Source of the DNA: Mycolicibacterium grossiae
GTDB taxonomy: Bacteria > Actinomycetota > Actinomycetes > Mycobacteriales > Mycobacteriaceae
Reading direction: 5' to 3'
NCBI RefSeq assembly: GCF_008329645.1
Contig: NZ_CP043474.1
Coordinates: 3,410,001-3,474,000, forward strand
Length of the DNA stretch: 64,000 nt
The stretch's first letter is position 1, and every line of letters begins with the position of its first letter. The translations under genes and the position numbers were made by a program. A model generated the notes under the pieces. The model saw only the letters and a list, made by a program, of their open reading frames with translations, made no database searches and was not told the DNA's origin. Shown piece after piece: positions 35,926 to 47,757 of the stretch.

Positions 35926-36498
35926 GTGGCATCGGACGTCCCGCTGCGGTCCGCACGCCTGCCGTCGCCGCCCGAGGTGACGGAACTGCTCGAGGGCGAG
36001 TTCGCGCGTGGGGGCTACGTGATCGAGGACGTCACCGTGCAGGCCACGTCGCGGCCGCCGCGCGTCGTCGTCATCGCCGATCCCGACGACGACCACGACG
36101 GCGACCTCGACCTCGATGCGCTCGCGGAACTGTCCCGCGTCGCCTCCGAGGTGCTCGACCGCCAGGACGACGCGGTGGGCGGCTATGCGCCCTACGTCCT
36201 CGAGGTCACCTCGCGCGGCGTCGACCGGCCGCTCACCGTGCCGCGCCACTTCCGCCGTGCCCAGGGCCGCCGGGCCGACGTGGTCCTGGCCGACGGTGCG
36301 CGGCTGCAGGGCCGGCTCGGAGCGCTGTCCGACGGTGCGGTCGATCTCGTCGTCAGCGAGGGCGGTCGGGGGAAGTACACGGTCCGGCAGCTGGCGCTGG
36401 CGGAGATCACCTCGGCCGTCGTCCAGGTCGAGTTCTCACCGGCCAACCGGCGGGAGCTGGAACTGGCGGGCGTCAAGGGAGAGGAGTCAAGCGGATGA
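35926..36498 (+). CDS. rimP: Ribosome maturation factor RimP
   Basis: RimP assists assembly of the 30S subunit. The 190-residue protein has the N-terminal alpha/beta domain ([21 protein letters not shown] ... [17 protein letters not shown] ... [16 protein letters not shown]) and the C-terminal SH3-like domain ([15 protein letters not shown]). The motif [11 protein letters not shown] is diagnostic. The GTG at 35926 has GACGAGGAG upstream. The stop overlaps the nusA ATG (ATGA), the usual rimP-nusA coupling. Confidence 0.93.
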   Translation: MASDVPLRSARLPSPPEVTELLEGEFARGGYVIEDVTVQATSRPPRVVVIADPDDDHDGDLDLDALAELSRVASEVLDRQDDAVGGYAPYVLEVTSRGVDRPLTVPRHFRRAQGRRADVVLADGARLQGRLGALSDGAVDLVVSEGGRGKYTVRQLALAEITSAVVQVEFSPANRRELELAGVKGEESSG

Positions 36499-37535
36499 AC
36501 ATCGACATGGCTGCACTGCATGCGATCGAGGTCGACCGCGGCATCGCGGTGGACGAGTTGCTCGAGACCATCAAGACGGCGCTGCTCACCGCCTACAAGC
36601 ACACCGAGGGGCACGAGGCCGACGCCCGCATCGACATCGACCGCAAGACCGGCGCGGTCAAGGTGATGGCCCGCGAGACCGACGCCGAGGGCACGCTCAT
36701 CCAGGAGTGGGACGACACCCCGGAGGGCTTCGGCCGCGTCGCGGCCACGACGGCGCGCCAGGTGATGCTGCAACGCTTCCGCGACGCCGAGAACGAACGC
36801 ATCTACGGCGAGTTCTCTGCACGCGAGGGCGACATCGTCGCGGGCGTGGTGCAGCGCGACGCCCGGGAGAACGCCCGCGGCAACATCGTGGTGCGGCTGG
36901 GCACCGAGGCCAAGGGGTCCGAGGGCATGATCCGGCCCGCCGAGCAGGTGCCCGGCGAGCAGTACGGGCACGGCGACCGGCTGCGCTGCTACGTCATCGG
37001 CGTGACGCGCGGCGTCCGCGAGCCGCGCATCGAACTGTCCCGTACACATCCGAACCTGGTCCGCAAGCTGTTCTCCCTGGAGGTCCCCGAGATCGCCGAC
37101 GGGTCGGTCGACATCGTCGCGGTTGCCCGCGAGGCCGGGCACCGCTCGAAGATCGCCGTGGCGTCGCGCATGCCGGGGCTCAACGCCAAGGGCGCCTGCA
37201 TCGGCCCCATGGGGCAGCGGGTGCGCAACGTCATGAGCGAGCTGTCCGGCGAGAAGATCGACATCATCGACTACGACGACGACCCGGCGCGCTTCGTGGC
37301 CAACGCGCTGTCCCCGGCCAAGGTGGTCTCGGTGACGGTGATCGACGAGGCGGCCCGCGCCGCCCGCGTGATCGTGCCGGACTTCCAGCTGTCGCTCGCG
37401 ATCGGCAAGGAGGGGCAGAACGCGCGGCTTGCGGCCCGCCTCACCGGGTGGCGCATCGACATCCGCAGCGACGCCGACTCCGCGGACGCCCCGTCGGCGC
37501 CCAGAGCCGCAGGCGGTGCCCGTCGCGACGGGTGA
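36495..37535 (+). CDS. nusA: Transcription termination/antitermination protein NusA
   Basis: NusA binds RNA polymerase and nascent RNA, affecting pausing, termination and antitermination. The 346-residue protein has the N-terminal polymerase-binding domain (about 1-110), an S1 domain ([21 protein letters not shown] onward) and two KH domains with [14 protein letters not shown] and [19 protein letters not shown]. It lacks the C-terminal acidic repeats of the E. coli protein, as is normal in mycobacteria. It starts at the ATG overlapping rimP. Confidence 0.95.
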   Translation: MNIDMAALHAIEVDRGIAVDELLETIKTALLTAYKHTEGHEADARIDIDRKTGAVKVMARETDAEGTLIQEWDDTPEGFGRVAATTARQVMLQRFRDAENERIYGEFSAREGDIVAGVVQRDARENARGNIVVRLGTEAKGSEGMIRPAEQVPGEQYGHGDRLRCYVIGVTRGVREPRIELSRTHPNLVRKLFSLEVPEIADGSVDIVAVAREAGHRSKIAVASRMPGLNAKGACIGPMGQRVRNVMSELSGEKIDIIDYDDDPARFVANALSPAKVVSVTVIDEAARAARVIVPDFQLSLAIGKEGQNARLAARLTGWRIDIRSDADSADAPSAPRAAGGARRDG

Positions 37536-37571
37536 GACGACACGCGTTTTCGCCAGCGGTAACGGTGTGGC

Positions 37572-37577
37572 TAGACT
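37572..37577 (+). promoter_or_regulatory. Internal promoter of ylxR-infB
   Basis: TAGACT ends 5 bases before the ylxR GTG, inside the nusA-ylxR gap. This would give a leaderless second transcript for ylxR and infB independent of rimP-nusA. Confidence 0.4.
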
Positions 37578-37582
37578 GAACC

Positions 37583-37933
37583 GTGATCCAGCGCGAGCCT
37601 CCAGCCGCGACGCCCGCACGTACCGATCGGCCCTCGGGCCCGGTGCGCACGTGTGTCGGGTGCCGGAGGCGAGAGTTGGCCGTCGACCTGCTTCGCGTGG
37701 TCGCCGAGGAGGACGGGAACGGTGCGTGCGCCGTAACCGTTGACTCGGCGGGTAATCTGCCGGGGCGGGGTGCGTGGCTGCACCTCGACCAGCAGTGCCT
37801 GGACGCGGCGCTCAAGCGGCGAGCCTTCACTCGGGCGCTGCGCATCACCGGTCCGCCGGACACCTCCGCGGTGGTCCAGTACTTCGTCGCCAGACGCGAG
37901 GACTGCGATCAACCACGGCAACAGAACAGGTAG
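37583..37933 (+). CDS. ylxR: YlxR-family RNA-binding protein
   Basis: The 116-residue protein has the YlxR (DUF448) core: RTCVGCRRRELAVDLLRVV near the N-terminus, GRGAWLHLDQQCLDAALKR with the conserved Arg-Gly-Ala segment, and a basic C-terminus. The family is nearly always between nusA and infB; the protein binds RNA and has been proposed as a regulator of RNase P or transcription, but its role is not settled in mycobacteria. The GTG at 37583 is chosen from the family start and the nearby -10 box. Confidence 0.88.
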   Translation: MIQREPPAATPARTDRPSGPVRTCVGCRRRELAVDLLRVVAEEDGNGACAVTVDSAGNLPGRGAWLHLDQQCLDAALKRRAFTRALRITGPPDTSAVVQYFVARREDCDQPRQQNR

Positions 37934-38031
37934 CGAAGAACATGAGCACACCGTGAAGTCCCGATGACCATGCGTCATAGCTAAACCCGAGGCGCGGCCC
38001 ACCACCGCTGTGCCTCCAGACAGGAGATGTA

Positions 38032-40827
38032 GTGGCAGGTAAGGCCCGCGTACACGAGTTGGCCAAGGAACTCGGTGTCACCAGCAAGCAAGTCCTCGCT
38101 CGACTGAGCGAGCAGGGCGAATTCGTCAAGTCGGCGTCGTCCACCGTCGAAGCCCCCGTCGCGCGCCGTCTGCGCGAGTCCTTCGGGGCCGGCAAGTCCG
38201 CCAAGCCCGCGCCGTCGTCCGGCAACGGATCGTCGGCGCCGTCGGCGGCCCCCAAGCCCGGCGGCCCGCGTCCCGGTCCCGCACCGTCGCCCGCGCCTGC
38301 CGCCCCCGCGGCGAGCGCTCAGGTCACCGGCGGCCCCAAGCCCGGCGCCCCGCGCCCGGCGGCGCCGGCACCGCAGGCGCCCCCGGCTCCCGCTGCTCCG
38401 GTCAGTCCGGCAGCCGCGGCGCCATCGGCCCCGTCCGCACCGCCCGCCGGTGACGCACCGCGCCCGGCCGGACCGACGCCCGGTCCGCGACCCGGTCCCG
38501 TGCCGAGCGCGCCCAAGCCCGCCGCGCGAACCCCCCGCGTCGGCAACAACCCGTTCTCCTCGCAGCAGCCGGTCGAGCGGCCGGCGCCGCGTCCCGCGCC
38601 CGGCCCGGGCGGTCCGCGTCCCGGGGCACCGCGCCCCGGCGGCGGACCCCGTCCCGGCGTCACGCCCGGCAACATGCCGCCGCGTCCGCCCGGCGCCCGT
38701 CCCGGTGCGATGGGCCGGCCCGGTGGGCCGCGCCCCGGTCCCGGCGGTCGTCCCGGTGGCGGCGGCGGTCGTCCCGGTGGTCCCGGTGGCGGCGGCGGTG
38801 GTGGCAACTACCGCGGTGGCGGTGCCGGTGGTGGCGCGGGTGCGCCCGCGGGCGGTGGCTTCCGCGGTCGTCCCGGCGGCGGCGGTGGCCGTCCCGGCCA
38901 GCGCGGCGGTGCCGCCGGTGCGTTCGGTCGTCCCGGCGGCGCGCCTCGGCGCGGTCGCAAGTCGAAGCGCGCGAAGAGGGCCGAATACGAGAGCATGCAG
39001 GCGCCGGTCGTCGGTGGCGTGCGGTTGCCGCACGGCAACGGCGAGACCATCCGGCTGGCCCGCGGCGCGTCGCTGAGCGACTTCGCCGACAAGATCAACG
39101 CCAACCCGGCCTCGCTGGTGCAGGCGCTGTTTAACCTGGGCGAAATGGTCACCGCGACGCAGTCGGTGGACGATTCGACGCTGGAACTGCTCGGCAACGA
39201 GATGAACTACGTCGTGCAGGTCGTGTCCCCGGAGGACGAGGACCGCGAGCTGCTCGAGTCCTTCGACCTCACCTACGGCGAGGACGAGGGCGACGAATCG
39301 GACCTGCAGGTCCGCCCGCCGGTCGTCACCGTCATGGGTCACGTCGACCACGGCAAGACGCGACTGCTGGACACGATCCGCCAGGCCAACGTCCGCGAGG
39401 GCGAGGCCGGCGGCATCACCCAGCACATCGGCGCCTACCAGGTCGAGGTCGGCCTCGACGGCGACGAGCGCCTGATCACCTTCATCGACACCCCGGGTCA
39501 CGAGGCGTTCACCGCCATGCGTGCCCGCGGTGCGAAGGCCACCGACATCGCGATCCTGGTGGTCGCCGCCGACGACGGCGTCATGCCGCAGACGGTGGAG
39601 GCGATCAACCACGCACAGGCGGCGGACGTGCCGATCGTGGTGGCGGTCAACAAGATCGACAAGGAGGGCGCCGACCCGGCCAAGATCCGCGGTCAGCTCA
39701 CCGAGTACGGCCTGGTGGCGGAGGACTTCGGTGGCGACACCATGTTCGTCGACATCTCGGCCAAGCAGGGCACCAACATCGAGGCGCTGCTCGAGGCGGT
39801 CGTGCTGACCGCCGACGCGGCACTGGACCTGCGGGCGAACCCCGACATGGAGGCCCAGGGCGTCGCGATCGAGGCGCACCTCGACCGTGGCCGCGGTCCC
39901 GTGGCGACCGTGCTCATCCAGCGCGGCACCCTGCGGGTCGGCGACTCAATCGTCGCCGGCGACGCCTACGGCCGCGTCCGTCGCATGGTCGACGAGCACG
40001 GCGAGGACGTCGAGGAGGCGACCCCGTCGCGGCCGGTGCAGGTGGTCGGCTTCACGTCGGTACCGGGCGCGGGTGACAACCTGCTGGTCGTCGACGAGGA
40101 CCGCATCGCCCGCCAGATCGCCGACCGGCGCAGCGCGCGCAAGCGCAACGCGCTGGCCGCGCGCAGCCGCAAGCGGATCAGCCTGGAGGACCTGGATTCG
40201 GCGCTGAAGGAAACCAGCCAGCTGAACCTGATCCTCAAGGGCGACAACGCCGGTACGGTCGAGGCCCTCGAGGAGGCCCTGCTCGGCATCGAGATCGACG
40301 ACGAGGTGGAACTGCGCGTCATCGACCGCGGTGTCGGCGGCGTCACCGAGACCAACGTCAACCTGGCGTCGGCCTCGGACGCGATCATCATCGGCTTCAA
40401 CGTCCGCGCGGAGGGCAAGGCCACCGAACTGGCCAACCGCGAGGGCGTCGAGATCCGCTACTACTCGGTGATCTACCAGGCAATCGACGAGATCGAGAGC
40501 GCGCTGAAGGGCATGCTCAAGCCGGTCTACGAGGAGCGCGAACTCGGCCGTGCCGAGATCCGTGCGATGTTCCGGTCGTCGAAGGTCGGCAACATCGCGG
40601 GTTGCCTCGTCACGTCGGGCATCATGCGGCGCAACGCGAAGGCCCGCCTGCTGCGCGACAACATCGTCGTCGCGGAGACCGTCACCATCCAGTCGTTGCG
40701 ACGGGAGAAGGACGACGTCACCGAGGTGCGCGACGGATACGAGTGCGGTCTCACGTTGAGCTACAACGACATCAAGGAAGGCGACGTGATCGAGGCGTAC
40801 GAGCTGGTCGAGAAGGCCCGCACGTAG
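38032..40827 (+). CDS. infB: Translation initiation factor IF-2
   Basis: IF-2 is the GTPase that delivers initiator tRNA to the 30S subunit. The 931-residue protein begins with the IF2_N segment [20 protein letters not shown], followed by a very long Gly/Pro/Arg/Ala-rich region (about 55-310), a second IF2_N segment, and the GTPase core with GHVDHGKT (from Gly436), DTPGHEAF and NKID, then domains II-IV. The GTG at 38032 has CAGGAGA upstream. The repetitive region makes the protein slightly longer than its M. tuberculosis counterpart (about 900 residues). Confidence 0.96.
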   Translation: MAGKARVHELAKELGVTSKQVLARLSEQGEFVKSASSTVEAPVARRLRESFGAGKSAKPAPSSGNGSSAPSAAPKPGGPRPGPAPSPAPAAPAASAQVTGGPKPGAPRPAAPAPQAPPAPAAPVSPAAAAPSAPSAPPAGDAPRPAGPTPGPRPGPVPSAPKPAARTPRVGNNPFSSQQPVERPAPRPAPGPGGPRPGAPRPGGGPRPGVTPGNMPPRPPGARPGAMGRPGGPRPGPGGRPGGGGGRPGGPGGGGGGGNYRGGGAGGGAGAPAGGGFRGRPGGGGGRPGQRGGAAGAFGRPGGAPRRGRKSKRAKRAEYESMQAPVVGGVRLPHGNGETIRLARGASLSDFADKINANPASLVQALFNLGEMVTATQSVDDSTLELLGNEMNYVVQVVSPEDEDRELLESFDLTYGEDEGDESDLQVRPPVVTVMGHVDHGKTRLLDTIRQANVREGEAGGITQHIGAYQVEVGLDGDERLITFIDTPGHEAFTAMRARGAKATDIAILVVAADDGVMPQTVEAINHAQAADVPIVVAVNKIDKEGADPAKIRGQLTEYGLVAEDFGGDTMFVDISAKQGTNIEALLEAVVLTADAALDLRANPDMEAQGVAIEAHLDRGRGPVATVLIQRGTLRVGDSIVAGDAYGRVRRMVDEHGEDVEEATPSRPVQVVGFTSVPGAGDNLLVVDEDRIARQIADRRSARKRNALAARSRKRISLEDLDSALKETSQLNLILKGDNAGTVEALEEALLGIEIDDEVELRVIDRGVGGVTETNVNLASASDAIIIGFNVRAEGKATELANREGVEIRYYSVIYQAIDEIESALKGMLKPVYEERELGRAEIRAMFRSSKVGNIAGCLVTSGIMRRNAKARLLRDNIVVAETVTIQSLRREKDDVTEVRDGYECGLTLSYNDIKEGDVIEAYELVEKART

Positions 40828-40863
40828 CGATGGTCGCCTCCGCGAAGGACAGGAGCGAAGGCG

Positions 40864-43673
<2,810 letters not shown>

Positions 43674-43688
43674 CCGCCTGACCGACCC

Positions 43689-44447
43689 TCAGCGCACCTG
43701 CGCGCGGCCGCGTTCCAGTACGGCCGAACGGCTCTCGGCGACGTCGTCACCGCTGGTCTCCCGCATCCACTGCGTGGCGGACTGCGCCTCGATCCACAGC
43801 GCAGCGCCGGTCTGCTGCTCGTCGATGCGGTGATAGGACTCCAGCAGGGCCCGCACGGCGCGCTGGTTGTTGCCGACGATCGACGCGGCGACCGCGCGGG
43901 CGGCGGCAGGCAGCTCGTCGTGCGGTACCACCTCGGTGACTAGACCGGCGCGTAGTGCATCCTGCGCCGAGAGGTAGTCACCGGTGAGGCTCATCCGCCG
44001 GGCGAGGCCGACGCCCACCTTCTGCGGCAGGCGCACCGAGAGCCCCCACGTCGGGAGCAGGCCGACGCGGGCGTGAGTGTCGGCGAACCGGGCGCGATCG
44101 GAGGCGATCAGGATGTCGCAGTACAGCGCCAGCTCCAGGCCGCCGGTGACCGCGGCGCCGTTGATGGCGCCGATGACGGGCGTGCGCATCGACGGCCACT
44201 TGGGCGAGATGTCGGGAAGCTCGGTGGTGTCACCCAGCTCCTTGAGGTCGAGGCCCGCACAGAAGACCGGGTCGGCACCGGTGAGGATGACGACGTCGAC
44301 CTCGTCGTCGGCCTCGGCCTCGCGCAGCGCGGCGTAGAAGCGGCTACGCAGCTCGGAGGACAGGGCGTTGCGCGCCTGCGGTCGGTTCAGCGTCAGGGTG
44401 CGGACGCGGTCGGTGGTCTCGATCAGCAGGACGGAGGAGTCGGCCAT
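43689..44447 (-). CDS. echA16: Enoyl-CoA hydratase/isomerase-family protein EchA16
   Basis: The 252-residue crotonase-fold protein has the oxyanion segments VFCAGLDLKEL and INGAAVTGGLELALYCD; the glutamate of GGLELAL corresponds to the first catalytic Glu of hydratases. The position of the second Glu (usual PEI) reads FADTHARVGLLPTWG, with His instead, so it may be an isomerase or another crotonase activity rather than a true hydratase. The ATG at 44447 follows TACGGT (44459-44454, minus strand) by 6 bases, a leaderless pattern. It converges on dinF across 15 bp. Confidence 0.9.
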   Translation of the reverse strand: MADSSVLLIETTDRVRTLTLNRPQARNALSSELRSRFYAALREAEADDEVDVVILTGADPVFCAGLDLKELGDTTELPDISPKWPSMRTPVIGAINGAAVTGGLELALYCDILIASDRARFADTHARVGLLPTWGLSVRLPQKVGVGLARRMSLTGDYLSAQDALRAGLVTEVVPHDELPAAARAVAASIVGNNQRAVRALLESYHRIDEQQTGAALWIEAQSATQWMRETSGDDVAESRSAVLERGRAQVR

Positions 44448-44453
44448 CGCATC

Positions 44454-44510
44454 ACCGTAGTCACCGGCTGTCGCGAGCCCGCCGCGGCGCCGCCCGTCGG
44501 CACCTATGGT
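44454..44510. promoter_or_regulatory. Divergent leaderless promoters of echA16 and the DUF2277 gene
   Basis: The minus-strand -10 box TACGGT (44459-44454) and the plus-strand -10 box TATGGT (44505-44510) each lie 6 bases from an ATG. The two start codons are 69 bp apart, so the -35 regions of the two promoters share the middle of the gap. Confidence 0.5.
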
Positions 44511-44516
44511 TGACCC

Positions 44517-44795
44517 ATGTGCCGGAACATCACCGAGCTGCGCGGGCTGGAGCCCGCGGCGTCCGACGAGGAGATCGAGGCCGCCGCGCGTCAGTACGTC
44601 CGCAAGGTCAGCGGCGTCACGCGGCCCACCGCGGCGAACGCCGAGGCGTTCGAGGCGGCGGTCGCCGAGGTCACCGCAAGCACGATGCGGCTGCTGTCCG
44701 CACTGCCGCCGCGCAGACAGCCACCCAAGACGGTGCCGCCGTTGCGCCGTCCCGAGGTGCGCGCGCGCATCGCGGCGAAGGCCGCCGGCGCCTGA
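44517..44795 (+). CDS. DUF2277 protein
   Basis: The 92-residue protein begins MCRNITELRGLEP and contains AARQYVRKVSGVTRP, both hallmarks of the small DUF2277 family (function unknown). The conserved early Cys-Arg-Asn is intact. The C-terminus is basic and proline-rich. The ATG at 44517 follows the -10 box TATGGT by 6 bases. The next gene begins immediately after its stop codon (TGAATG), so the two are coupled. Confidence 0.88.
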   Translation: MCRNITELRGLEPAASDEEIEAAARQYVRKVSGVTRPTAANAEAFEAAVAEVTASTMRLLSALPPRRQPPKTVPPLRRPEVRARIAAKAAGA

Positions 44796-45344
44796 ATGGG
44801 GACGCCCGCGCTCAAGGAGTGGAGTGCGGCCGTGCACGCGATGCTCGACGGCCGCCAGACGGTCCTGCTCCGCAAGGGCGGCATCGGCGAGAAGCGCTTC
44901 GAGGTCGACGCCACGGAGTTCGTCTTCTTCCCGACCGTCGCCCACGGCCACGCCGAACGCGTGCGTCCCGAGCACCGCGACCTGCTGGCGGCGTCCGCGC
45001 CCGACAGCACACAGACCGCCGTGACGATCCGGGCCGGCGCGCGGGTGGTCGCGGCGGTACCCGTCGACCGGCCCGACGGCCTCGACGCGATCGCCGACAC
45101 GCACATCTGGACGTCGGCGTCGGTGCGCGCCGACCGGCTCGACTTCCGGCCCCGCCACCGCCTGACGGTGCTGGTGGTGGCGGTGCGTCCAGTGCTCGCC
45201 GTCGAGACGCTGGTGCGGACCGACGCGTACGCCGGCTGCACCAGCTGGGTCGAGTTGCCGCTGCGTCCCCGGTGGGGCGACCCCGTCCACGACGATGCGG
45301 CGCTGGCCGACGTCGCGGCCCGGGTGCGGGCGTCAGTCGCCTGA
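44796..45344 (+). CDS. DUF1802 protein
   Basis: The 182-residue protein matches DUF1802: LKEWSAAVHAMLDGRQTVLLRKGGIGEKRF, read over about 6-35, then EFVFFPTVAHGHAERVRPEH and the C-terminal CTSWVELP. Function is unknown; the family is often beside DUF2277 genes, which suggests a shared task. No signal peptide or membrane segment. It overlaps the convergent esterase gene by 12 bases. Confidence 0.82.
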   Translation: MGTPALKEWSAAVHAMLDGRQTVLLRKGGIGEKRFEVDATEFVFFPTVAHGHAERVRPEHRDLLAASAPDSTQTAVTIRAGARVVAAVPVDRPDGLDAIADTHIWTSASVRADRLDFRPRHRLTVLVVAVRPVLAVETLVRTDAYAGCTSWVELPLRPRWGDPVHDDAALADVAARVRASVA

Positions 45345-46979
45345 CGAATCGACCACTGGCAGAACGAGTTTCGAGCCGTCTCCGTGGTGGATGGTGTGCG
45401 TGGCCGGTGCCATCCGGGTCCCCGTCGCGGTGGGTTCACCGGTGCCGAGGTTGCGTGCGAAGCGCGGATGCGAGCCGCCCGCGACCAGCAGCCGAATCCG
45501 CGATCCGGCGCGGAAGCGGTGCGCGACGGCGTCGAGGTCCAGCCGGACGGCCCCGGACGTCGCGACGTCGGTGGGAAGCCTGCGGAACCCGTCGCTGACG
45601 TTGCGCGAGCGCCCCGTGGCGTCCACCTCGCTGACCCGGACGAACAGGTCGTTGTGCGGGTTGTCGCAGGAGTGCGTCAGCTCGACCGCGGGCGTGCCGA
45701 GCACGTAGAGGTCCTCGCTCAGGGGTGCGCCGGTGAACTCGGCGACGTCGCCGCGCAGGGCGAGCCGGCCGTCGTCGCGGTAACCGCCCTGCGGGGACAG
45801 CAGTCGACCCCCGACGGTCGGGGTGGGGTCCGAGGGGTCGAAGGTGAACGACGACGTGCCGTCGCCCGGCGATTCGGACGAGAGTCCATGTGCCGGAGCG
45901 GGATACAGCACGTGGTCGGTGGCGGCCGGGGGCCAGTCGGGGAGGTCCACCCAGCCGCTCTGGTGCACGTGCGCGCGGACCCGGGCGCGTGGCGGTGCCG
46001 GCCGGTTGCGCAGATGCTCGTCGAGCCAGTGCAGCGACTCGCGCAGCACCGTCGGAGCACCCTTGGTCATCACCTGCGCGTGCGTCCAGGAGCCGACGGT
46101 CAACGCCGTGGGGACGCCCCGGTCGCGGAGGTGGGCGTACTGGGCGAGGGTCTGCTCGAGGAACAGGTCCTGCCACCCGCCGAACAGCAGCACCGGCACG
46201 TCGACGCGGTCCAGTGCGGCGCCCAGGCTCACGGTCTTCCAGAATTCGGGGTTGGTGGCGGGCTCGGTGATCCACGACTCCCACCACGGCGCGCCCGTCG
46301 CGAGCAGGGCGCGCCCCGCGGCGCCCAGCGGCGCTTCGCCGGCGGCGCGGGCCACCACCCGGTTGGCGCTCAGCTGCCGGCGCACCATCGCCAGGCGGCC
46401 CGGCTCTTCCTGGTGGGACACCATGTTGCTCCAGCCGAGGAAGTCGTTGACGGTGAACGCGCCGGTGCCCCAGGTGGCCGCGCTGAAGTCGTGCGGCCCG
46501 ACGGTGATGATCGCGGCCTTCAGTTCCGGTGGCGGGTCCATCAGCAGCGCCCACTGCGTGTAGCCGAGGTAGGACAGTCCCATGGTGGCGAACGAGCCGG
46601 TGAACCACGGCTGCTCGCGCAGCCAGGCGACGGTGTCGGCGCCGTCGTTCACCTCGTCGACCATGGGGGCGAACTCGCCGCCGGAGCCGAACGTGCCCCG
46701 GACGCTCTGGAACAGCACGTGGTAGCCGCGGGCGGCGTACACGCTGCCGAACAGCGCGGAGAACGGGAAGCGGCGTCCGTACGGGGCGCGGACCAGCACG
46801 GTGCCCGCCGACCGGGACGCCACCGCGGATCCGGCGGCCGGGGCGTAGAGGTCGGCGACGAGATCGACGCCGTCGCGCATCGGGACGCGCAGTCCGCGCC
46901 GAACGGTGACCTCGGCGGTCGGGGCGGGGATGTTCAGCAGCCGGGCGAGGCCGCGCGTCACGCGGGCGGAGGGAGGCAC
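45333..46979 (-). CDS. CocE/NonD-family alpha/beta hydrolase (X-Pro dipeptidyl-peptidase S15 type)
   Basis: The protein of about 548 residues has an N-terminal alpha/beta-hydrolase domain with VRAPYGRR, QSVRGTFGSGG and the nucleophile elbow GLSYLGYTQW, and a C-terminal beta-sandwich (PepX_C: LRGDVAEFTGAPLSEDLYVLG read in parts, and RLLVAGGSHPRFARN). It corresponds to Rv2800. Such enzymes cleave esters or amides; the natural substrate is unknown. No signal peptide. A GTG at 46985 is in frame, but TACGCT (46993-46988) lies 8 bases before the GTG at 46979, favouring the latter as a leaderless start. Confidence 0.87.
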   Translation of the reverse strand: MPPSARVTRGLARLLNIPAPTAEVTVRRGLRVPMRDGVDLVADLYAPAAGSAVASRSAGTVLVRAPYGRRFPFSALFGSVYAARGYHVLFQSVRGTFGSGGEFAPMVDEVNDGADTVAWLREQPWFTGSFATMGLSYLGYTQWALLMDPPPELKAAIITVGPHDFSAATWGTGAFTVNDFLGWSNMVSHQEEPGRLAMVRRQLSANRVVARAAGEAPLGAAGRALLATGAPWWESWITEPATNPEFWKTVSLGAALDRVDVPVLLFGGWQDLFLEQTLAQYAHLRDRGVPTALTVGSWTHAQVMTKGAPTVLRESLHWLDEHLRNRPAPPRARVRAHVHQSGWVDLPDWPPAATDHVLYPAPAHGLSSESPGDGTSSFTFDPSDPTPTVGGRLLSPQGGYRDDGRLALRGDVAEFTGAPLSEDLYVLGTPAVELTHSCDNPHNDLFVRVSEVDATGRSRNVSDGFRRLPTDVATSGAVRLDLDAVAHRFRAGSRIRLLVAGGSHPRFARNLGTGEPTATGTRMAPATHTIHHGDGSKLVLPVVDSSGD

Positions 46980-47031
46980 GGACACCGAGCGTACGCAGGC
47001 CGGGCGCCGGCGCGTGCGTCGAACGCGATGC

Positions 47032-47622
47032 TCAGAACGTGTAGTAGGGCACCAGTTCGTTGGCGCGCTGCAGGTTGGTCTGCAGGCAGTCCACGTCGTT
47101 CGCCGAGTAGGTCGGCGCGTAGAACAGCGACTGCTGCAGGACGCCGTAGCTGGTCTTGAAGGCGATCATGCAGGTGACCCACCAGCGGTCGTTCCAGTCG
47201 GTGGGCTTCATGATCCAGAACTGGGCGGCGCGGTGGCCCTGGATGTCGAGTTCGACGGCGTCGGCGGGCAGCGTCTGCTCGTAGGTGCGCCACACGAACG
47301 CCTCGACGGCCATCTGGTAGTTGCCGGCGTCGTAGTGGCAGCGCAGCCCGTCCTCGGGGATGGGCGGGGTGAAGCCGAGCCCGATGCGGTCGATGACGTC
47401 GAGCGGGATTTCCTTGCACGGGTCGAAGGGGCTCGGATCGACGGTCTCGACCACCGGCCACTTGATGCTCGAGGAGGCGCCCGTCAGCGGCAGCGAGGTG
47501 GACCGCAGCTCGACGGGGCCCTGTTGGCGGCCGGAGAGCGGGTCGGTCTGCACCACCAGGACCACCGCGGTGACCAAGGCGCACGCCGCGGCGAGCAGGC
47601 GCAGGGTGGCGGTGATGCGCAT
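47032..47622 (-). CDS. DUF3558-like exported protein
   Basis: The 196-residue protein has an N-terminal signal or membrane anchor (LRLLAAACALVTAVVLVVQ), and the mature part carries the DUF3558 hallmark DPCKEIPLDVIDRIGLG with two further cysteines (RCHYDAG, VTCMIAF) and DVDCLQTNLQ. The family comprises mycobacterial exported proteins of unknown function. It corresponds to Rv2799 and is upstream of the esterase gene on the same strand, 46 bases away from its start. Its leader has GAGGGA about 9 bases before the ATG. Confidence 0.82.
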   Translation of the reverse strand: MRITATLRLLAAACALVTAVVLVVQTDPLSGRQQGPVELRSTSLPLTGASSSIKWPVVETVDPSPFDPCKEIPLDVIDRIGLGFTPPIPEDGLRCHYDAGNYQMAVEAFVWRTYEQTLPADAVELDIQGHRAAQFWIMKPTDWNDRWWVTCMIAFKTSYGVLQQSLFYAPTYSANDVDCLQTNLQRANELVPYYTF

Positions 47623-47697
47623 GTCAGTGACGTCCCTCGCGGTCGGTGGCCATTGCGGGGAGTGTACAAGTCCGCGTCGGCGCGCCGGACGGTAAAC

Positions 47698-47711
47698 GAG
47701 AACCTGTTCTA
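47698..47711. promoter_or_regulatory. KstR-like palindrome GAGAACCTGTTCTA
   Basis: The site matches the KstR consensus TnnAACnnGTTnnA at all specified positions but the first, and AGAAC-CT-GTTCT is a perfect palindrome. It sits in the 135-bp gap between the DUF3558 gene and pptH, upstream of both promoters. KstR represses cholesterol and lipid catabolism genes in mycobacteria; control of the DUF3558-esterase genes is a guess. Confidence 0.45.
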
Positions 47712-47757
47712 GTTGCCAGGTGAGGCGGTCGCCGGTGCGCAAGTACGCTGGTCGGTT

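Noticed and set aside
38640-38950. Repeat-rich segment as CRISPR or mobile repeat
   Set aside because: It is in-frame low-complexity coding sequence of infB without regular spacers.
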